This document shows, one piece after another, positions 60,127 through 64,000 of a stretch of DNA of 64,000 nucleotides. The DNA is from Hylemonella sp. (GTDB lineage: Bacteria; Pseudomonadota; Gammaproteobacteria; Burkholderiales; Burkholderiaceae_C). The notes under the pieces are model-generated. The model made no database searches and was not told the origin of the DNA. It worked only from the letters and a program-made list of their open reading frames with translations. Both the position numbers and the translations under genes were made by a program. Positions within the stretch are counted from its first letter, which is position 1. Each line of letters starts with the position of its first letter. The DNA is taken from the NCBI GenBank assembly GCA_030695415.1, contig JAUYQZ010000049.1, forward strand, positions 186,001 through 250,000. The letters are read 5' to 3'.

Positions 60127-60369
60127 ATGAGCACCCTGAGCCTGCGCCCCGTCAACCCCGATGTGTACAGCGTGCACACGCCCGATGGGGCGCACGTGGG
60201 CAACCTCAAGCGCATCGGCGCGGCCTGGAAGTTCAAGGCCATCGGTTACGACGCCGCGGGCCAGCTCATACCGGGCGGCGGGCCTTTGACCGACAGGCAC
60301 AACACGGCGTTTGCCGCGCCGGACGCCGCCGAGCTGAGCGCCCGGCTGGGCGTCATGCCCCTGGGTTAA
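60127..60369 (+). CDS. Hypothetical small protein
   Basis: An 80-residue protein not matched to a known family. The ATG at 60127 is five bases after the GIY-YIG-like gene. The sequence reads like a small beta-rich domain (VYSVHTPDGAHVGNLKRIGAAWKFKAIGYDAAGQLIPGGGPLTDRHNTAFAAPD). No signal peptide or membrane segment. Probably co-expressed with its neighbours. Confidence 0.6.
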   Translation: MSTLSLRPVNPDVYSVHTPDGAHVGNLKRIGAAWKFKAIGYDAAGQLIPGGGPLTDRHNTAFAAPDAAELSARLGVMPLG

Positions 60370-60398
60370 TCTCGCAGGCACCCCTATAAGGAAACCTC

Positions 60399-60647
60399 AT
60401 GAAAAAACTCAATGTCCAGATCCACCTGGAGATGTCGGTGCCCGACGACTGGGAGCTGGTCCAGACCTCCGAAGGCACGCCCGTGCTGAAGCTGCCCAAC
60501 GGTCAGTACATGGACCTGGCCATCGAGCCGCTGTTTGCCAGCGACCCCGAGGAGACCTGGAGCAGCACGGACAGCGACGAGGTGCTCAACGACATCCTGG
60601 ACATGGTCGAGAGCGAAGAGATCGCCTACGAGTTCGTCACCCACTGA
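60399..60647 (+). CDS. Small acidic hypothetical protein
   Basis: An 82-residue protein with a very acidic middle and end (ASDPEETWSSTDSDEVLNDILDMVESEEIAYEF) behind a strand-like start (MKKLNVQIHLEMSVPDDWELV). AAGGA lies before the ATG. No family recognised. It may be a binding or inhibitor protein; that is speculation from charge. It converges with the SRAP gene, nine bases away. Confidence 0.65.
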   Translation: MKKLNVQIHLEMSVPDDWELVQTSEGTPVLKLPNGQYMDLAIEPLFASDPEETWSSTDSDEVLNDILDMVESEEIAYEFVTH

Positions 60648-60656
60648 GCCTGCGGG

Positions 60657-61343
60657 TCAGCGGAGTTTTTCGACCGGGTTGGCCGTCAGTGCGTTGGCCG
60701 GATAGGCCCGCATGAACTCCCGGGCCTTCTCGGGGCGCACACCGAGCCAGGCATCGAAAGCACCTTCGTTCAGGATGACCGGCATGCGTTTTTCGCTGCC
60801 GGGCTGCTGGTAGCGGTGCATCAGGGCGTGGCTGTTGGCGTTCACCGTCAGCAGCGCGTAGCTGACGATGACGTCGCCCTCGGCCCCCACCCAGCGCTCC
60901 CACAGGCCGGCCACCCCCATGGGTTGGCCATCCACCCGGGCGATGCGGGTCGGCAGGGCCTTGCCGCTGCGCCAGTCGTCCTCGAAGAAGGCCATCATGG
61001 GCACGATGCAGAACTGCCCCCCCAGCCAGGCTTCGCGGAAGTTGTTGGAGGTGGTGACGATTTCCGAGCGCGCCACATCCAGCTTGGTCGAACGCAGCTT
61101 GGCGTCCGAGGCCGACTTGACCCAGCGCGGCACCAGTCCCAACTGCCCGGCCACCAGCTCGTGCAGGGGCGGGGCAGCCCCGGCACCCGCCTCGGCCGCT
61201 TCGGGCGGGGGCTCGGCCCGGCGGATGAACACACCCGGTTTGCGGGGCCACACCTGCCGCTCCAGAGGCGCTGCCGGCGCGGCCACACGGAAAACATCGG
61301 GGTACAGCACAGCGCTCTGGACGCTCTCGTAATGGGCACTCAT
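60657..61343 (-). CDS. SRAP (YedK/HMCES-like) protein with Ser in place of catalytic Cys2
   Basis: SRAP proteins protect abasic sites in single-stranded DNA by linking to them through Cys2. This 228-residue member keeps the fold: GLVPRWVKSASDAKLRSTKLDVARSEIV with the conserved NAR(S)E-like segment, FCIVPMMAFFEDDW, GVAGLWERW and KRMPVILNEGAFDAWL. Its N-terminus reads MSAHYESVQ rather than MC-, so the crosslinking cysteine is missing, and the usual HxRMP histidine is displaced (MHRYQQPGSEKRMP). The loop KPGVFIRRAEPPPEAAEAGAGAA is an insertion. It may be inactive or an alternative subgroup. Confidence 0.85.
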   Translation of the reverse strand: MSAHYESVQSAVLYPDVFRVAAPAAPLERQVWPRKPGVFIRRAEPPPEAAEAGAGAAPPLHELVAGQLGLVPRWVKSASDAKLRSTKLDVARSEIVTTSNNFREAWLGGQFCIVPMMAFFEDDWRSGKALPTRIARVDGQPMGVAGLWERWVGAEGDVIVSYALLTVNANSHALMHRYQQPGSEKRMPVILNEGAFDAWLGVRPEKAREFMRAYPANALTANPVEKLR

Positions 61344-61374
61344 GCCCCATGCTAGCGCATGACGGCATGGCGCG

Positions 61375-61415
61375 CTGCGTGATGCCCCCCATGTTCATGG
61401 GAGGCCATCACGCAG
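61375..61415. promoter_or_regulatory. Long hairpin in the gap between SRAP and DUF938 genes
   Basis: CTGCGTGATG-C-CCCCCAT and its near complement pair over some seventeen bases around a GTTC loop. It lies between two divergent start codons and has no T-run, so it looks like an operator or leader structure rather than a terminator. Confidence 0.4.
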
Positions 61416-61458
61416 TTAAAGCGTCTGCCCGACGGCAAAGCTGGGGTACAACCACGGT

Positions 61459-62067
61459 ATGGACCCACTCGCCTTCAGCGCGCCCGCCGAGCGCAACAAG
61501 CAAGCCATCATGGAGGAGCTGCGCACGCTGCTTCCCGAGGAGGGTCACGCGCTGGAGATCGCCTGTGGCACCGGCCAGCACGTGGTCTGGTTCGCCGCGC
61601 ACCTGCCGCAGTGGACCTGGCAGCCCACGGACCGGACCGCCGATCTCTTCGCGGACATCATGGTGCGCATCGGTGAAGCCAGGCTGCTCAACGTGCAGAC
61701 GCCGCAACTGCTCAACGTGCTGGCGGACGCCTGGCCCGTCGGGCATGGGCGCTATGACCTGATCTACTGCGCCAACATGCTGCATATCGCACCCTGGGCA
61801 TGCTGCGCGGGCCTGATGCGGGGCGCCGCGCGGCATCTCGCCCCGCGCGGGCGGCTGGTCACTTACGGGCCCTACCTGGAAGACAAGGTGCCCACCTCGC
61901 CGGGCAACCTGACGTTTGACGCCGCGCTGCGCGCCGAAAACCCGGACTGGGGCATCCGCCGCCGCGAGGACGTGCAAACCGTGGCCCGCGCCGCCGGCCT
62001 GCAGCTGGCCGCGCGCCATCCCATGCCGGCCAACAACCTGCTGCTGGTGTGGGAGCAGGCCCCCTAA
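61459..62067 (+). CDS. DUF938 SAM-dependent methyltransferase
   Basis: A 202-residue protein. The start FSAPAERNKQAIMEELRTLLP and motif I ALEIACGTGQHVVWFAAHLPQWTWQPTD are typical of DUF938, followed by YDLIYCANMLHIAPW, LYGPY-like LVTYGPYLEDKV, and FDAALRAENPDWGIRRREDV. The family is predicted to methylate small molecules; no reaction has been assigned. It is divergent from the SRAP gene. Confidence 0.9.
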   Translation: MDPLAFSAPAERNKQAIMEELRTLLPEEGHALEIACGTGQHVVWFAAHLPQWTWQPTDRTADLFADIMVRIGEARLLNVQTPQLLNVLADAWPVGHGRYDLIYCANMLHIAPWACCAGLMRGAARHLAPRGRLVTYGPYLEDKVPTSPGNLTFDAALRAENPDWGIRRREDVQTVARAAGLQLAARHPMPANNLLLVWEQAP

Positions 62068-62226
62068 GGCCTGGCGCCCGCCCCCACGGCACGAGGCGCG
62101 GCCACCGGTGTCTTTCTGCAGCCTTCTGACAACGCTTCTTTTTTTATAGCAAAAAAACGGAACGACTTGCCAACTCCGTCACGCTGCCGCTTCAACCGCG
62201 CCGTGCAGGCCGCCGATAATTGAACG

Positions 62227-63429
62227 ATGAACCTGGCTGAAAACACCGTCTGGTCCATCATGACAGGCGGCCTTTTGTCGCTGGTTCTGTTGGCCGCCGC
62301 CGATACCGTGGTGACCCGCAGCCTGGGCGCGATGCGCAACATGCTGCTGATCTTCGCGATCAGCAGCGCCTGCATCGTTCTCTCCGGCCTGCCCGAGGCG
62401 CTTTTCCCCGAAATGCCCGAGCGCCTGGTGATGGCGCTGAAGGCCGGTTTCGGCCTGCTGACCAGTGCACTGGGCCTGCGCTTCCTGGGCATCTGGACCG
62501 GCGGCGACCAGGAGGACCGCGTGATCTACTGCCTCTCGGTCTGGGGCACCTACGGCTTGCTCATCGCCGCGCTGGTGATGGTCGTGCTGGCCATGATTGT
62601 GCCGCCCCAGGACTTCACCGGCCTGCTGCTGCTGGCAGCCGGCCTCAACGCCATCACCGTGGTGCTGTGCACCTTGATCGCGGCGCGCGCCGCCTTGCTG
62701 GGTGACCCGCTGGCCCGCTGGCTGGTGCTGGCCTGTGTGCTGCTGGTGGGCCTGATGACTGGCCTGTACCTGCATGCGCTGGATGCTGTGAGCATGGGCC
62801 TGGTCTGGCAGGCCCTGACCGCGGCGGGCGCGGTGTTCTTCGTGCTGATCGTGATGCTGCTGATCGTGGTGCGCAACCGGCAGCAGCGGCAGCTGGCGCG
62901 GCTGTCGCGCCTGGAGTTGGGCTGGGACCCGGCCACCGGCCTGCCCACCGGCGCCAAGCTGCTGGGCGAAGTGGAGCACGCTTTCTGGCGCACCGGCCGG
63001 CTGCATGGCCACTGCGTCGTGGTGGGCCTGTACCTGAGCAATCTTTACGAGCTGGGCGACTCCCTGGGCCGCACCACCGACAACCAGATCCTGGCGGCCA
63101 CGGCCGCCCGCATCCGTCGTGCCGCGGGCTTTCGCTGCGTGGTAGGCCTCTACCACCCGCGCTGCTTCATCGTGGTATTTTCCATCGACCGCAAACGCAC
63201 CTTCAATGAGTCCATCATCGCCCGCCTCATGGGCCAGGTGACGCAGCCGCTGCACGTGTTTGGCAGCAGGGACCAGCGCCAACCCTTCGTGCCTCAGGTG
63301 GGCATCGCCTTGCGCACGGTGCTGCCGGACCACACCGTGCCACAGGACGTGATTGACGAGGTGGAACACGAAGCCATGGAACAGGTGCGCCGCCCGCCGC
63401 CGGCCGACCGCGTCGAGACGACCTGGTAG
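62227..63429 (+). CDS. Membrane protein with degenerate GGDEF domain, tandem copy 1
   Basis: A 400-residue protein. The N-terminal half has about seven hydrophobic helices (residues 8-225), like 7TM sensor modules. The C-terminal half is GGDEF-like: LSRLELGWDPATGLPTGAKLLGEVEHAF matches the DxLTGLxNR start. At the catalytic place it reads VVGLYHPRCFIVVF instead of GGDEF, so it should not make cyclic di-GMP. It may bind GTP or c-di-GMP, or be a sensor relic. No ribosome site is evident before the ATG at 62227. The next gene is a relative. Confidence 0.78.
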   Translation: MNLAENTVWSIMTGGLLSLVLLAAADTVVTRSLGAMRNMLLIFAISSACIVLSGLPEALFPEMPERLVMALKAGFGLLTSALGLRFLGIWTGGDQEDRVIYCLSVWGTYGLLIAALVMVVLAMIVPPQDFTGLLLLAAGLNAITVVLCTLIAARAALLGDPLARWLVLACVLLVGLMTGLYLHALDAVSMGLVWQALTAAGAVFFVLIVMLLIVVRNRQQRQLARLSRLELGWDPATGLPTGAKLLGEVEHAFWRTGRLHGHCVVVGLYLSNLYELGDSLGRTTDNQILAATAARIRRAAGFRCVVGLYHPRCFIVVFSIDRKRTFNESIIARLMGQVTQPLHVFGSRDQRQPFVPQVGIALRTVLPDHTVPQDVIDEVEHEAMEQVRRPPPADRVETTW

Positions 63430-63532
63430 GCCGCCACGGAGGCAGCCGCTCCCGCCCCCCCGGGAGGATGCCCCCGTCACGGCGGGGGACAAAGCACTTC
63501 CGGCCCCAGGCCATCTCGTTACATAATGTGAC

Positions 63533-64000
63533 ATGCCTGTTCCCGAAATCGCTGTCTGGTCTGCCATGTTGGGGGGGCTGCTGACCCTGGCGCTCGTCGC
63601 ATTGGCCGACGCACTGTTCTATCGCAAGTCGGGTTCGCTGCGCAACCTCGTGTTCATCCTCGTCGCGGGCACGAGTTGCGTGGTGATGAGCGGCCTGCCC
63701 GGTGTGCTGTGGCCCGGGCTGCTGCCGGAATGGATGGTGCAGGGGATCAAGGGCAGCCTGGGGCCGCTGGCCGGCGCACTGGCCCTGTACTACCTGGGCA
63801 TCTGGCTGGGCGGCAACCGCGAGGACCGCATGGTCTTCCACATCACCGCCTGGGGCGCAATCGCCCTGTGCGTTGCTGGCGTTGGCCTGGGCCTGCTGTC
63901 GATGCTTGCCACGCCCACCGAGTTCCGCGAGCTGCTGCTGGCCACGGGCATTGTCAACTTTGCCGCTGCCGTGCTGGGGCTGATTGCAGCGCTGCGCGCT
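63533..64000 (+). CDS. Membrane protein, tandem copy 2, cut by window edge
   Basis: The first 156 residues are visible. They align with the start of the preceding protein along the whole length: VWSAMLGGLLTLALVALADA against VWSIMTGGLLSLVLLAAADT, LRNLVFILVAGTSCVVMSGLPGVL against MRNMLLIFAISSACIVLSGLPEAL, and YYLGIWLGGNREDRMVF against RFLGIWTGGDQEDRVIY. The pair arose by tandem duplication. Whether this copy has an intact GGDEF domain lies outside the window. Confidence 0.78.
   Translation, partial: MPVPEIAVWSAMLGGLLTLALVALADALFYRKSGSLRNLVFILVAGTSCVVMSGLPGVLWPGLLPEWMVQGIKGSLGPLAGALALYYLGIWLGGNREDRMVFHITAWGAIALCVAGVGLGLLSMLATPTEFRELLLATGIVNFAAAVLGLIAALRA

Overview
The window is GC-rich chromosomal DNA that looks like a betaproteobacterium of the order Burkholderiales, most likely a Comamonadaceae relative (Acidovorax, Hydrogenophaga, Rhodoferax or Variovorax type). 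The reasons are the Bug-type TctC binding protein, the DUF3460-scpA pair, the Fds-type NAD-linked formate dehydrogenase and the REP-like repeats, which are typical of that family. The taxonomic call is inference. No rRNA, tRNA or CRISPR array was found.

Layout. From 1 to 6.2 kb, minus-strand genes encode a truncated FadD acyl-CoA ligase, a His/Arg-rich exported protein, a WD40-caspase-like exported protein and a DUF2157-like membrane protein. From 6.3 to 11.6 kb on the plus strand lie glnS, a strikingly AT-rich P-loop ATPase/PD-(D/E)XK nuclease gene (the best candidate for an undescribed defence gene), a DUF427 gene and a haloacid-dehalogenase-like gene. From 12.4 to 15.4 kb is a cho-imuA-imuB DNA damage operon behind a clear LexA (SOS) box. 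It lies back to back with rpoH, which carries a perfect CIRCE element. A Bug-type binding protein gene follows.

From 17.7 to 38.1 kb lies a formate oxidation block. It holds fdhD; a Tat-exported, membrane-anchored formate dehydrogenase (TAT peptide, alpha, beta, small lipoprotein, gamma, small exported protein); a two-component system (an NtrC-like regulator with a GAFAGA loop and its Cache-type histidine kinase); a maturation operon (DUF3305, DUF3306, polyferredoxin, TorD-like chaperone); a cytosolic NAD-linked formate dehydrogenase with a fused FdsG-FdsB subunit plus FdsA; and a LysR regulator. Two nearly identical 17-bp palindromes, TGCGACA-N3-TGTCGCA, lie upstream of the regulator/exported-FDH genes and upstream of the maturation operon. 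They probably tie the block into one regulon.

From 38.1 to 41.4 kb is a repeat-rich stretch: a 273-bp MITE with CTAG duplications, an amino-acid-type binding protein, a LysR gene fragment and a pair of inverted GC-rich repeats, followed by apbC. From 41.5 to 50.8 kb are a patatin-like lipase, metG, an LprI-like gene bracketed by inverted 24-bp repeats, a diguanylate cyclase, a DUF1275 protein and a SulP transporter. From 50.9 to 57.1 kb are DUF3460, a second MITE (about 264 bp, TA duplications) ending two bases before the scpA start codon, then scpA, nadB, panD, bioB, panB and panC: segregation plus NAD, biotin and pantothenate synthesis. From 57.1 to 64 kb are tandem hairpin repeats, an HTH protein, two SAM methyltransferases, an alpha/beta hydrolase, a GIY-YIG-like small protein, two unknown small proteins, an SRAP protein lacking Cys2, and two tandem membrane proteins, the first with a degenerate GGDEF domain and the second running off the window.
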